Assembly (NCBI GenBank): GCA_017590115.1
Contig: JAGGNK010006113.1
Location: forward strand, 1 to 64,000
Direction: 5' to 3'
DNA length: 64,000 bases
DNA from: Montifringilla adamsi
Taxonomy: Eukaryota; Chordata; Aves; Passeriformes; Passeridae
Shown: piece after piece, positions 21,234-33,345 of the stretch
Numbering within the stretch: position 1 is the stretch's first letter
Layout of the letters: each line of letters starts with the position of its first letter
Notes under the pieces: model-generated
Told to the model about the DNA's origin: nothing
The model's database searches: none
What the model saw: only the letters and a program-made list of their open reading frames with translations
Position numbers and translations under genes: made by a program

Positions 21234-22353
21234 GTATAGAACTTCCTGGAAGAGTTTCATCCACATCCATTCATTCCTTCTTCTGCCCTAATCTTCTTCT
21301 TTTCCTTGTTTTTAGGATCATTCCAGCACCCCACTAGGCAGTGACAGCCTTTGTTAACACCCACCAATGTCAACGACCCATGAGCACCAGAGAGGAAATA
21401 GGAGTTTGTGTATTTAATGCACCACCAGTTCTTGGAGATCTCCTAGATTATGTAAAACCAGCCAGAATTTGCTGTCTTTTGGGGGCTGAAGCTCATTAAA
21501 AGTTATAGGAGGTAAAACCTTGAGGACACCCTTCTGTAGGAGGCTCCAGGTGCACCCCATCCTTGGAGCACATCCCTCATCCTTGCTCTGGGGTCTGGGG
21601 GTTGGCAGGTCCCAGAATATTTCTCTTGCCTCTTTTTGCACATGGAAACCACCCTGGATCAGTCCTAAAATGACACAATCCAATTGCACATCCATAACCT
21701 TGTGGCTTTTCAGCAGCTTCAAAAAATTAAGGACTACCGCTGAAGGCTGGTTGTTGTTAAAAAGGAGATTCCTTTGAATAGTGGGAGAGAAAACCAACCC
21801 AGGTTTCGTTTCAAACCTTGCAAAGCCCTTCTGAGAACCTTGTCTGACCTACATAGTTCAGAGCATGAAATATCCACAAACTCTCCCATTTATTTCTCTT
21901 AAACTGCATGGAAAACTTTTTTATTCTTTCCCTTTTTTTTTTTAATAGAGGAATACATAATCTTCCCTTAAAGAATAATTGATGAGAGAATTTATCACGT
22001 CCACTGCTTGTCTGCTCTGAAGGTTGGTTTAACCTCATGATTTAAGATGTACATCTCAAATTCAGTTCTAATTTCGCTGACTTGAATTTCCAGCCACTGG
22101 AACTTGTTATACCCTTTTTTTTTTTTCCTCTTGGCTCAAGAGCAGCATCTGATAAGTAATTAGAAACTGTAATCGAGTCATCTGCTAAGCTCCGTTTCAC
22201 TCCACTGAAGAAATCATGTTCCTGATTATCACTGAAGGGCTCATCTTTCAATTTCAGATCAATCTCCCATCACATGTCCAAGCTATTCCCAACAGCTTCA
22301 CAATTAATTTTGTTGCCTTTTGAAGAACAACCAAAAAAAAAATTAAAAAGAGG
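21234..22353. other. Unique sequence, no gene seen
   Basis: Overlapping frames of 127 codons (minus, 21414-21797) and 85 codons (plus, 21520-21777) lack motifs. T-runs lie near 21932-21942 and 22117-22127. Confidence 0.45.
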
Positions 22354-22367
22354 TATCTATCTATCTA

Positions 22368-22404
<37 letters not shown>
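22354..22404. repeat. Compound (TATC)n(AT)n microsatellite
   Basis: About four TATC units run into a perfect AT dinucleotide run of about 16 units. Confidence 0.95.
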
Positions 22405-22406
<2 letters not shown>

Positions 22407-23674
22407 TTTCTCTGGCCATATTTTCTATTTCATAAGGTGTCCTGAATTATAGTTTTTTAAAAGCAGGAATAAAAAAAAAAAAAAAATCACACACCCCTGG
22501 TGAAAAAAAAGAGACCAGGAAGGTAGAATAGTGCTAAGCAATGACAGTCTTTGACCTAAAATAAAGGTGCTAAAACACAATGTACTAAGGAATAAGAGAT
22601 GGGAGATGTCCTGTGTGAAGGAGGACATTTTTTTCCCAATTTCCAGCTTTTTTTCTGAGCAGGATTTATCCTGGTTTTTCTGGCTGGCCTGATGAACAAC
22701 CCATTTACTGTTTGACCTCCCAAACATCTGAGTTGATTCCTGTGCTGTCCAGAAAAGTGTCTCTGTTCAGATCCCTGAGAAAACTCTTATGTAGATATGT
22801 AAATCACAGGAATCCAACTAAATAACTCTTTCCCCACATGAATCATATCCTAATCTCACATTATAATGTCAGAAATCTTCAGATTTTATCCATGTACCAA
22901 ATCCCCAGTGATTAAAGAGAGTTCAGTACAAAATAGTATCTGCATAATTGCTTTTTTCTTCTTTCTGTCTGGTTCCATGATGTACTCCATGATTTTCAAC
23001 TTTCTTCCCCAAGCAGAAAGCACTTTTGCTTTCCAACTGTGTTGTCACAACGCTCGTGGATGTAATAATGTGTTTATCAGTAATTCAAATTTGGTTGTTT
23101 ATTTGAAACCTCCTGTAGCTCAGCTGTTTCTTGAGGCTGGGTAATTGGCCTGCATGACCTATAAAAATGCCCTAAAGATTTCTTACATCTACACCTTCCT
23201 CTTCCCATCACCAAAGATGATTTTGACACCAAACTGTGCTGTTTTTAACAAGTCAAGGTGGCACAGTCCTCTCCTACCTCGTTCTTCTTTACCTGATCCT
23301 TCTTGCTCTATGATGGACACTGGGACATCACACATCTGGGGAAGGAGCATTTTTCCCTTCCTTTTTTCCCTGTTTAATTATTGTTTCTAGCACATAATTC
23401 AATTTACACATCCTCTCTGCTTGATTGGCTTCTACCTTTGCAGCTCTGACAACAGATTGGTAAAACTTGACCTTAATAACATGAGAAATATTCACAACAC
23501 TCAGAGCTTTGCAATGTTCCTGTTTCTATTTCTTTCTCTTTGGGCATCAGATACAGACTAAAGCTGGTTTTAAAACATCAACCCTTCCACTCCAGAGGGT
23601 ATCAGAATTTCTACCATAGAAAAATTCAAGCTTCATATTTTTTGGGGGAGAAGGATTTTTTTTTCCTAGTGGAA
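22405..23674. other. Unique AT-rich sequence, no gene seen
   Basis: An A-run lies at 22470-22486. No repeat or gene recognised. Confidence 0.5.
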
Positions 23675-23790
23675 TAAGGCAGTGGTGCAACAGGCCACCA
23701 GGGATCTTGTGAAATCTCATTTCTCGGAGATCTTAAGGATTGGAGTTTGGATGAGGAACTTCCAGACATCTTGTCCAGCTTCTAATTTTG
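23675..23790 (+). mobile_element. CR1: Diverged CR1-like LINE fragment
   Basis: 'gcaacaggccaccagggatc', 'ttctcggagatcttaaggat' and 'ggatgaggaacttccagaca' follow a CR1 subfamily order ('cagggagcttgtggaatctc...'). The tail is absent. Confidence 0.5.
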
Positions 23791-25119
23791 GGATGGGGAG
23801 CTCTAAATGTAATTCAGAGTCAAGCTAGAGCCTTTGCCTGGATCTTCACTTGTTCCTGTGTCCTGATGCCAGTTTATCACTCCACAAATCCCACTTCAGG
23901 TTTTACCATGTTTTCTTCCATTTCATTGTTCCTTGAGGTTCATACCTGGTTCTCACCAACTCAGATCTACCCTGCACACTCTCAAATCCTTTTTAAATCC
24001 CACTAGCATTTTACCAGCACTCTCTAGAGGTGGCTAAGGGAAAAATCTCCTCTCTGGACAGTGAAGAGATCCAGAACCCTTCCACTGTACAGGGCAAGAG
24101 ACAACAATGTCTGGGGTGATTCAGAGCTGCTTTAGGCATTGGAAGGTGCTCTAAAATCTCTCTGAAATCTTTTCTTCTCCAATTCCTTCCATGAGCTGTG
24201 TGCTTCTGACGTGAGAGGTTTGGTAAAGGAAAAAGAAACGATTCTTCCACCTCACCCTGGTGTAGGCTTGAACCTGAATTATCCACACAGAACACAAGGT
24301 GCAGCTGCACCATCATTTCCAGCCAGAAAGATTCGAACAGACACAGCTCAGCTCAATAATAAATAGGAGAGTTTAGGGCTAATTATAACAGGCCTTTTAA
24401 TTTCCATCTGGAGTCACAAAATCAATGGAAACTCCTTGCTTCATTAAATAATTGCAGTTGCCAATATCTGGAGCTGTTCCGTTTGCAGGTGTGCTAAAAA
24501 CCTGTTTATTTAGTGGTTATCTTGTTCCAAAACCCTTTTTTTTCCCCCAAGGAATGAAGCCACAAAGATGCAGAGAAAGGGAGGACATGAGGAGGAGGGA
24601 ACGTCTTGGGCTGATGTGAGAGAAATAGTGTTTGTGCTGCATTATCCTCCAAAATTCAAATGTGATGGATTCTTCCTCCCTCAACCTCCAAATCTGCAGT
24701 ATTTTATGGAGAGATGGAGGCAAAGAAACTTTGGTTTAAATGGGAGAAAAATTTCATTTTCTTGGCCAAATTCGTGGGTAAGAGCAACATTTGAAAATGA
24801 AGTCACAAAGGTTATTCTGCTAGCCATGGACTAAATAAGGTTCTGGAAGTGAAAAAATGAAGCAAAACTCATGTAAAACCCACTTTTCTTTTTCCTTTAC
24901 AAATCTGTTTTGTGTACTGGAAAAAAAAAAATAAGATGGACCAGTAGCATGTCTTGAAAGGTCTCAATAACCCCTCTCTGCACAAATCTGTCTTGTCATT
25001 TGTTATCTTTCTCCTACTCACTTGAAGTGCTCAAAATCCATTTGATATTCTTTTTAAAAAATCCAACTGGATTTCTGTGTTTCTGGAAATTTTACCTTTC
25101 CAGGACAGGAGGAAACAGT
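23791..25119. other. Unique sequence; AT-rich block 24340-24510
   Basis: No gene. Around 24360-24500 there is a repeat-free block with TAATTATAA, TTAAATAATTGCAG and CCAATATCTGG words that resembles a non-coding conserved element. Unproven. Confidence 0.4.
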
Positions 25120-25215
25120 AAAACCTTCAACCAAAGGTTGGACTTTCGGTTGCATATTGGACTTTATGATCTTGGAGACCTTTTTCAACCTTGATGAGTC
25201 CATGATTCTATAAGA
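25120..25215 (+). mobile_element. CR1: CR1 LINE terminal fragment
   Basis: 'caaccaaaggttggacttt', 'ctttatgatcttggagacct' and 'caaccttgatgagtccatga', ending in 'ttctata'. Confidence 0.8.
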
Positions 25216-26542
25216 GGAGTGAATTTAAGGAGCTATGCTACAGCTCTTCCAGATCATCTGGAATTTGCTCTGACAAACAAACTCCACGTCTGCAGACTGA
25301 TAATTCATGGATAAATTTGACTTTTAACCCCTAACTCCTGGGAAACAGGAGTTGTGGAGGTGAGCAGCACCAAGGGGAATGGCCTTCAGTGAAAGTGAGG
25401 ATGAAATTTAGTTCCACCATTAAAACAAAAATGGAGTAGACTGTGGGATATTCTGCTGGCTGGAGACACTGGTGGCTTGTGCTCATTCTCTGCTCTCTTG
25501 AAACTGAAATCTTTCATGAAAACAACCAATTATGGAGCTTCTTCAAAAGTCGCCCTTTGGTAATGAACAGCCTGATGCCTCCCAAACTAATCCAAGCTGC
25601 AATCTGTTCTCCTGCTGAGCTCCAAGCAAGTAATCGGGGTTTCTTGAGGTGTTTACACTGAATTGTAACAAAAATCTATTAGAATTAAGTGATGACCGTA
25701 ACAAGCTGAACTGCCTGGCAAAACGGACAGCAGAGTCTATCAGCTTTTGCATCTCCCATCTAAATATTTATGAATCTGGTTTTTAGCAGCACCATCTGGC
25801 TGGGAGCTGCCTGAATATGTGGATGTCTAAAAATCTTAGGTTCATTCCTTAAGGTCTGGATCAAGACAGGCCCATCATCAGCTATAAGAAGAAATCTTTA
25901 TTTTTGGGAATAAAGTCTAGCAAAGCACCGGGCATAAACAACATGAGCACTTTAATCAAATTTTGACTCACGTATCTTGCAACAAAAGAGAATACCTGAC
26001 ATTTTCAGGGAGTAGCCAGGGTGTGAGGATGGAAACAAGGAAAGTCAAGGAGTATCATGTTGGAACAAAACAGACAAGTGTCACCTTAGCATCAACAGCT
26101 TGGAACAGCCAGGAAATATTTCCTGGCTGGCAGCTTAAAATAAACATTTCAGTTGTTCCATTCACAGTGTGCCTAAGGCAGTCTGTAGGGAAGGGTATTA
26201 AAGCATCTTTTAAAACACATTTCCTCCAAAAATGCTTGGCTTTGAGGGGACCTTGAAGAAAAAGTGAATTGGAAACAAGGAAAATTATATAGCTGAATTC
26301 AGGTTCTTTCTGAGCTGTTTCAAGTGTATGAAAATGGAAGAGGAGACTTCATTCTTTGCCACGGGGAAGGGAATTTGCCAGCAGTACTTGCAGCTGATGT
26401 TTGGAAGAGTCGTTCAAGATTTATCAATGTTCTTGAGTTTTGTATTTGCTCTCTATCCAACTACCAGAATCTGTCATGTTTTTGGTCATGGTCCTGCTTT
26501 GAAAGGTCTTTTTGGTAGAGGCTTTTGGGCAATTCTACATGA
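25216..26542. other. Unique sequence with a perfect palindrome at 26106
   Basis: No gene or dispersed repeat recognised. Confidence 0.5.
26106..26129. repeat. Perfect 24-bp palindrome
   Basis: The half-site CAGCCAGGAAAT is followed directly by its exact reverse complement, with no spacer. The centre is AATATT. Confidence 0.95.
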
Positions 26543-26712
26543 GTTCATAGAATCATAAAATCATACAGTGGTTTGGGTTGGAAGGGACCTTAAAAATCAT
26601 CTCATTCCAATCCCCTGCCAAGGGCAGGGACACCTTCCACTATCCCAGATTGCTCCAAGCCCCATCCAAAATAGTCTTGGAGACTTCCAGAGATGGGGCA
26701 TCCACAACTTCA
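26543..26712 (-). mobile_element. CR1: CR1 LINE 3' end
   Basis: 'ttcatagaatcataaaatca', 'ggtttgggttggaagggacc', 'gccaagggcagggacacctt' and 'cttccagagatggggcatcc'. Confidence 0.93.
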
Positions 26713-26954
26713 GCAGATAAAGGACATATGTTGAAAGCAGAGCAGTTGGAAATGAAGCTGCAAATATCCACTGTGTGGAATATTGATTGCACTCAAGAAA
26801 GGAACAGACTGTGAGGACTGGAGATTGATAATGATATCCAAAACCAGGAGAAATCCAAGTGTATCTAAGACCTTAAAGAGCAAAAACAAGAATACAGCAA
26901 ATTTGGGAGTATCTTGGGCCTGATATTACCTTACTTTTTTATGTGTGTAAGTGA
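26713..26954. other. Unique sequence, no gene seen
   Basis: Nothing recognised. Confidence 0.5.
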
Positions 26955-27072
26955 CTGAGTCCAGGCTGGATAAGGGCTGGTGGAAGATTCCCTGCTTACG
27001 GCGGGGGTTTGGAACTTGATGATCAATCCAAAACAAATGATCCAGTCCAAAAGATTCTATGATTCTATACCT
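26955..27072 (+). mobile_element. CR1: Diverged CR1 LINE 3' end
   Basis: 'ccaggctggataagggctgg', 'ggtttggaacttgatgatc' and the tail 'gattctatgattctata'. The central part is scrambled by mutation. Confidence 0.75.
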
Positions 27073-27867
27073 CTGTGACTCTGTGACTGCAACTCTTTGG
27101 TACTCTGGGGCCTGGGTAGTTCCAGGTCATCTCAGTCATGGCCTGGTGGAGCTGCCTCTTTTCTCCAAACAGTTTTTCCCATTAAAACAAGGAGCTGTTC
27201 TGTCCCCTCACAATGCACAAGAGGCCATAGGAGACTGGGAACTGAGTTGTGTTAATGCCAGGCTGTACACCCATCCAACCCTTGTGCTCCCAGCCTTGTC
27301 AGACTCACAGGTGTGTCTGGACCAGATTAACTCGAGTTACCCAAGCAGAGCTTTAAAACTGACCCTGTTCAGTGAGCAAGGGCACTCAGCCTTGCAAGGA
27401 CAGATGGTGCAATTAAGGAGAGCAGCTCTGCTGCCACATTCAACATGGTCACCCTCACTTCCATATGTGTCCTGTCATCTGAAGAGCACTGGAGGCCAGC
27501 CAGACATCCGTGTGTTTGTGTTTCCTTGGCAGATATCACAGAAATAAGATTGAACAGCTCTGCTGGACCCAAAGGGTTGGGTAACCTGCTGGTGGTGAGA
27601 TGGTGACCCTCACTTCCTGCAGACCAAACAGCTTGAATTTGTATCCACTTTGGGCTTGATATCCCATCTTTGTTGCTCTGTGGGAACTGAGGATCAGTGT
27701 AGATGAAGATAGTGTTCCTCTTTTTGATAACTGAGCAGAAAACTCCCCCATGCCAGATAAGTAATCAAGGAATGACAGCACAGAACAAATGTACTGCAGC
27801 AGCCAGGTCAAGGATAAGGATGATGGACAGCTGTGGAGAAAGATGAGGATTTTTGAGGATACCCCAA
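27073..27867. other. Unrecognised sequence with an imperfect internal duplication
   Basis: The word pair CAGCTCTGCTG ... ATGGTNACCCTCACTTCC occurs at 27423/27445 and again at 27555/27600. A 162-codon frame (27059-27547) begins in the CR1 tail and has no known motif. It may be an unrecognised old repeat. Confidence 0.4.
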
Positions 27868-28455
27868 TGGGATCCTGGGGTGCATTGGGAGGAGCATTGC
27901 CAGCAGGTCAAAGGAGGTGCTTCTGCCCCTCTGCTCAGCCCTGGTGAGGCACATCTGGGTGCTCTATCCAGTTCTCAGAACAGGAGGGACATGGAGCTCC
28001 TGGAGCAGGTCCAGTGGAAGGCTGTGAAGGTGATTTGGGACTGGAGCATCTCTTAGCAGCAAAGGCTGAGGGAGCTGGGGCTGTTCAACCTCGAGAGGAG
28101 ACACAGCTGACCTGGGGACCTCATCCCTGTCTGTCCCTGTCTGCAGGGAGGGCTCTGAGCAGGGCCCAGGCTCTGCTCTGGGGGGCCCAGCAGTGGCACA
28201 AGAGGAACGGGCAGGAATTGATCTCAGGAAGTTCCACATAGACATGAGGCAAAACTTCTTCCCTGGGCAGTGACCAAGCCCTGAACAGAGACAAGAGAGG
28301 GTGGTAGTCTCCCTCCCTGGAGATATTCCAGAACCCTCTGGACACAATCCATGTGCTCTGGGATGGCCCTGCTGGAACAGGGAGGTGGGACCAGATGACC
28401 CCAGTGTGGTCCCTTCCAGCCTGACCCATTCTGTGATTCCATGACTTTGTGATTT
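27868..28455 (+). mobile_element. CR1: CR1 LINE 3' fragment, about 590 bp
   Basis: 'ggatcctggggtgcattggg', 'ctctgctcagccctggtgag', 'ctggagcaggtccagtggaa', 'ggtcccttccagcctgaccc' and the tail 'ctgtgattccatgactttgt'. This is a different subfamily from most copies here, with the 'cctgacccattctgtga' end. The 290-codon antisense frame 28121-28993 overlaps it and is not a gene. Confidence 0.9.
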
Positions 28456-29481
28456 TGGAAAACTCTCCTGCATCTCCTATTTTGGCCCAAATGAGAATGA
28501 ATGTCTGGACACAACCTACAGACACAGGTCTTTGCCAATTGTTGAACACTCCCATGTTTCTCCACCAGAAGTCAGAGAAAAGCTCAGGAATATTTGACCA
28601 GCTGGTTTTCATGCTGGGAAACAAATCTGAAAATCCAGTCTGGCAGGTAAAGCTGCAGGAGTGTAAACAAGGGATAGAACAGTCAGATGAAGATTGAAAT
28701 GGATCAAACAGATCAAACAATGCTCTTGCCTGTGGGAAAATAACACTTTGGGGGGGGTCAAACTTTGATTCAAAACTATTTAGAACCTGTGTTTCAATGC
28801 CACAAGGACAACTGCTGTGAAGACCAACAGAGAAACTGGGCATTAGAAACATCTCATACCATGATATTCCATTAAATTCTCCCTTAAGCTGACTGGTTTG
28901 TTCATTTGCTGTGGTATGTTTTGGAAGTGATAAAGGTGTTATTTGAGGCTCACAAAAACTTCTGTGCTGGAAAGGAAAGTTTTCCATTATCATTAGGGGA
29001 AGGACGCTGGTGATTGCTCAGGAGCAGATGTAAGGGCAAGCAGGATGATTCAGGGAGCTCGTGGTCTTGGTTATGAGAAAATATTGTCCAGATATGACCT
29101 TTAGTAAGATCACCTCAGATTAATAAAAACACACCCTGCCTCTAGAAGATCCTGGAGGCACAGCCATGGGGAGATCGCCAGGACTTTTCATGGCAGTAAC
29201 TAATTCAGAAATAAGACCTGGTAGGTGAAAGAAGAAGGAGATTGTCAGAAATCTCAGGAATCCTCAGGACAAATCACAGTGAATTATTTTGCAGCAAATG
29301 CCACCAAGGCTCTCATGCCACCTACCTCAGACAAGAAATTAGCTGGTTGGTGGCCACGTCAGCCCAGAATGTGACTGCCTGGGACTTGTAATGCATTAAT
29401 GATTCGTTGGAAAACTTGATTTAATTGTTCTGAGGCTCAGGGCTTGGTAGAAACAAAGGCAGCTTTAATGCCCATCTGGTT
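28456..29481. other. Unique sequence, no gene seen
   Basis: A G-run lies at 28750-28757. Nothing else recognised. Confidence 0.5.
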
Positions 29482-29690
29482 CCATGGTCAGGGACACCTC
29501 CCACTATTCCAGGGTGCTCCAAGCCCTGTCCAACCTGGACTTGAACACTTCCAGAGATGGGGCAGCCACAGCTTCTCTGGGAAACCTGTGCCAGGGCCTC
29601 ACCAGCCTCACAGGGCAGAATTTCTTCCTGATATCCAATCTAAACCCATCCTGCTTCCATTTAAGACCATTCCCCCTTGTCCCCATGGTG
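29482..29690 (-). mobile_element. CR1: CR1 LINE fragment lacking its 3' tail
   Basis: 'ggtcagggacacctcccact', 'ctgtccaacctggacttgaa', 'gatggggcagccacagcttc' and 'gccagggcctcaccagcctc', then 'accattcccccttgtcccca'. Confidence 0.9.
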
Positions 29691-30769
29691 ACAGTTCTGG
29701 TGAAAATCTTTCAAACACAAATCAGTTTTTGTTCTGGCAATATTCATGAAAGAATTTTAATGTTTCTCCACAAATCATCCTGGAAAAAATTGGAGATTTT
29801 GCCTTCTCAGTTTTTTCCCTGAGTTTTATTACCCAGCTGTCTAAGAGTTCAGAAGAGATGAGGACAGTTACTGGTAAAGAAATGCATCTCTCCAAGATTT
29901 CCCTGTCTCTTGTTACAACTGGCACAGGGATTGAAACATTTATTGTTTTCCTGCAAGTTCAGATCCCACAATCCCCCGTAACTCTTATTCTGACTGCTTT
30001 ACAGCAAAACTCAGACTTGAGAGGGCATGTGTTGTTCCCCGAGATATTTAATGATTGCTGAGCACAGGTAACTGTTTCTACCTGCCATAAAGTGGGGTTT
30101 GAGCAGCCATCAGCAAGAATTTGCAATTTAATGCCTCGCCAAGGCATTGTTTAATTGACAGTAACTCTCTGAACTCAGCCACTGCAATATTGAGGAATTA
30201 GACAGGAGAACAATTTGTGGACAACAAGTAAGTGCTGAAGCCTCTTCCTCTTCAGCTGTCTTGTCCCTTCAAGCTGTCATTCAGAATAGTCCCTCATCTC
30301 ACTTCTCCTCCACTGCCTTGGCTGGGTTCATCTCGGGAGGGCTAATTAGCTCCTTGTCAGCCACTGTCTCCTCCTGAGTCCTGAAAAGGGGAGCTAAAAT
30401 CAATTTGTCTTTCCAGCAACATCAACCAGGAAGGAAGGAAGGAAGGGAGAAGGCAGGCAACAGAATGAGTGTCAGGGAATAGTGAAGCCCCTCAAAATAA
30501 TATACCAAGAACTTGGATGAGTTTCTATCAGTTTGATGAGGAGAGTCTGCACTGAATTAATTCTATTTAAAAGAGAGAAAGTGAGGCACAAAACGGATCT
30601 ACTTGTGGTCAACCATCAGCAGGAAGAGGAGTTGATGGAAGTTTGTGTGGATGACTCCACTGACTCTGCTGCATTCAGTACCTTGGTCCCAGTTGGAGGG
30701 AGGTCCTTCCTGAGTTGAGGTGAGAGGCCTGAACTGCAAAGCCCACAAAGATAAGGGATTTCTGCTAAA
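29691..30769. other. Unique sequence; hairpin at 30124, GGAA patch at 30428
   Basis: No gene. It contains the imperfect inverted repeat 30124-30157 and a (GGAA)n patch at 30429-30446. A stretch near 30575-30650 is faintly MIR-like ('gaggcacaaaa...') but too weak to call. Confidence 0.45.
30124..30157. repeat. Imperfect inverted repeat (hairpin)
   Basis: AATGCCT and AGGCATT flank a 5-base loop as a perfect 7-bp stem. CAATT and AATTG continue the symmetry outside after a small internal loop. Confidence 0.7.
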
Positions 30770-30856
30770 GAATCATGGAATTAGGTTTTTGTTAAGGTTG
30801 GAAAAACCTTCAGGTCCAACCTTTGACCAAATACCACCATGCCCACTAAACCTAAA
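30770..30856 (-). mobile_element. CR1: CR1 LINE 3' end scrap
   Basis: 'aatcatggaattaggttt', 'aaggttggaaaaaccttcag' and 'aataccaccatgcccactaa'. Confidence 0.85.
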
Positions 30857-32793
30857 AACAAAGTGAATATCACAAAGAGAATAATTTAGAGACCTGAGCA
30901 TCCCAGAGATCCACTATGAAAAGCAGGATGCCCAGAGAAGTCAAATTAATTCCCCAAAAAAACACCTACTAGTTAATTTTTCTTTTATTCTTGAGGAAGT
31001 TTTAGAGTTGTCACAACATTAGAGTGCTTTGGGTTGTTGGATTCATTTTGGGGAACTCTCTGAGGTCAGAGAATTTTCTAGTTGTTTGGGGAAAGAATTT
31101 TCTAAGAGTCCCCAGACAGACTGTATTTTTTTAGGGAATACAAGGAATTGGCCACTCCAAGAAAAAAGGCAGTTGCATTTCATGGAATGCCATATATATA
31201 ACAATAAAGATTAATTTTCTCTAGGTGTTTTGCCTCTATTTTTTCCTTCATCCTGCAAGTCCTTTGGGAAAGTCACTTCAGGAAAAAAAAATAACTTTGA
31301 GGAAATTGCTAATACTGTTTAATACCTGGCTCACCACATCCAGGAAACCTGCTGTGCCATTGTCAGTGGATTTGAAATGGGTATTAACTCCAATTTTTGA
31401 GATTCCTGCTACTGGAAGTCATTATTTTTAAGCATAAATATTTTCCAAATGGATGATTTTTGTGCAAATTAATTATTTGTTCCTATATTGTTTACCACTG
31501 GCCCATTTTCCTCAAAGGAAAACAAAAACCCCTCTTTCCAAAGGTTTCTAAACAGTGATAATTAATATATGGCTTTTCTGGGGCTCAGTTTTTTGCTGGG
31601 TTCAGTTAAATCTCAGGGTAACAGAACGGTTCCAGCTTCAAAAAGCAAAATCCTTGTAGATGCTCCCAGGGAAGGCTCCAAAGCCAAATGGGAATTTTGA
31701 ACAGCTCTGCTCCATCTGGACCTTAAGGCAAGGCTGCAGGCAGGATTTTCTCCCAATTCTGACCTTTCTTGGTCACAGATCTTCAGGTGCTCTTCACCTT
31801 CCAGAGGATTTGGATGTAGCACCACAGTCAGTTCAAGGAAACGACAAAGGGTCACATCCACCCACCCCTTTCCCAGGTAAAACTTTTTCCTGTGCCTTAT
31901 TTAGAGTCTTCCGTGCCCTATTTAGGTACTTCCACAATAACTTGCAAAGTTGGAGAGAAAGAGACAGGGACATTGAGCTCATGCAAGATGCATGATTGCA
32001 TTTGTGAACAGGAATGGAGATTGCCCCACTTATTTCCTCTGGAGAGGTTGAAAGTGCCTCACACCCATTTAATCTTATTTTTAACTCTAAGTGGGTGCTT
32101 GAATTGCACTGCTTTCAATGGAAGATGAAAAGGGTTCCAGTTTCCTTGCTGAATAGGAAGGAGTCAAGCCCCAAATCTGGGCATTGAATTTGAAGGCGCT
32201 GACAAATAAAGGATGGATTTATTGTTTTCTTTTTTTGATCATTTTGCTTGTTCCCTGGATGTCACCCACTGAGTGTGATACATAGGATAGGTCTACATCA
32301 TATTTAAGGCCTCAAAATGGGAAACCTCCAAAGGCTGCTGGTTCTGTTTTGAGTTTTTGGAGGAGTCTTCATAATTTAGGCAGAATATCTGGTACAAACA
32401 CATAATTGGTGCACTTATAGTCTCCACCACTCCAGCTTCTCTGTGACAAGAATTCCTGAGTGTATCCAGAGTTCTGCCCTGAATTCAGACACTCTGGGCA
32501 CCTGCCCCCAGACACCCCCAGTCTGCCCTTCTCCCTTTTAGGTCACACACATACTCCTAGGTAGGTGGCACCTCAGCTTGTGTAAGTCTTGGGACCTTCC
32601 AGGAAGCCCTGAGACCCTTCAGGGTGAGGTCCCCTTGTAGACCCTAAATTTCAGGTGTCTACAGCAGATGTTTCTTCATCTGAGGCAGCTGATTGTGTTC
32701 CCACCATGGGCAAAGGAGGCGCAGTCAAGAGAATCAGAGAATTCATCCCATGCTTCCTCTGGCCAAGCCAAAGACCCTCATCTATTTCAGGAT
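30857..32793. other. Unique sequence, no gene seen
   Basis: 1.9 kb without a recognised repeat or coding signal. Confidence 0.5.
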
Positions 32794-33065
32794 GAATCAT
32801 AGAATGGTTGGGGTTGGAAGGGACCTTCAAGACTGCATAGCTGCAACCCCCCTGTCATGGGCAGGGACAACCAGAGCAGGTTGTTCCAAGCTCTGTCCAA
32901 CCTGTCTTTGAACATTTCCAGGGATGGGGCAGCCACAGCTTTTCTGGGAAACTTCTGCAAGGGCTTCACCACCCACAGAGGGAAGAATTTCATCTCAAAA
33001 TCCAATCTAATCCTGCCCCCTCTCAATTTAAAGCTCTTCCCCACTTGTCCCATCACCCCTTCTAA
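32794..33065 (-). mobile_element. CR1: CR1 LINE 3' end
   Basis: 'aatcatagaatggttggggt', 'tggaagggaccttcaagact', 'gttgttccaagctctgtcca' and 'gatggggcagccacagcttt', then 'cttccccacttgtcccatca'. Confidence 0.93.
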
Positions 33066-33261
33066 GAAGGACAAAACCTCTTCCCCTGACATCTGCTCAT
33101 CACATTCCAAAAGTCCACTTCTTAATCTCTTTCATTTATGTGAGAGATGTGGATGTTGCCTTTTAAGAAACCCTCTCTGTATCCCTACAAAAAGCAGGAC
33201 TTTCTAGACTTCTTGAGGTAGTTTCTGCTCATTTGAGGATGGTAGGAATCCCTCCAAGAAG

Positions 33262-33345
33262 GAATTTTGGAGGCTTCCAGGGCTGGTGACTACACCACTT
33301 CCCTGGGACCCTGTTCCAATGCTTATTCACTCTTCCAGGGGGCAT
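33262..33345 (-). mobile_element. CR1: CR1 LINE internal scrap
   Basis: 'ttccagggctggtgactaca', 'ccacttccctgggaccctgt' and 'tccaatgcttattcactctt', in reversed CR1 order. Confidence 0.7.

Noticed and set aside
27059..27547. 162-codon plus-strand ORF
   Set aside because: Starts inside a CR1 tail with 'tatgattctatac', and has no recognisable domain or splice context.
28121..28993. 290-codon minus-strand ORF
   Set aside because: The C-terminal half is the antisense of a plus-strand CR1 fragment (27868-28455). The rest has no motif or coding bias. A chance frame.
30533..30718. Possible third MIR-like element near 30575
   Set aside because: Only 'gaggcacaaaa' and a vague 'cttgtggtcaacc' match. 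Too weak to separate from chance.
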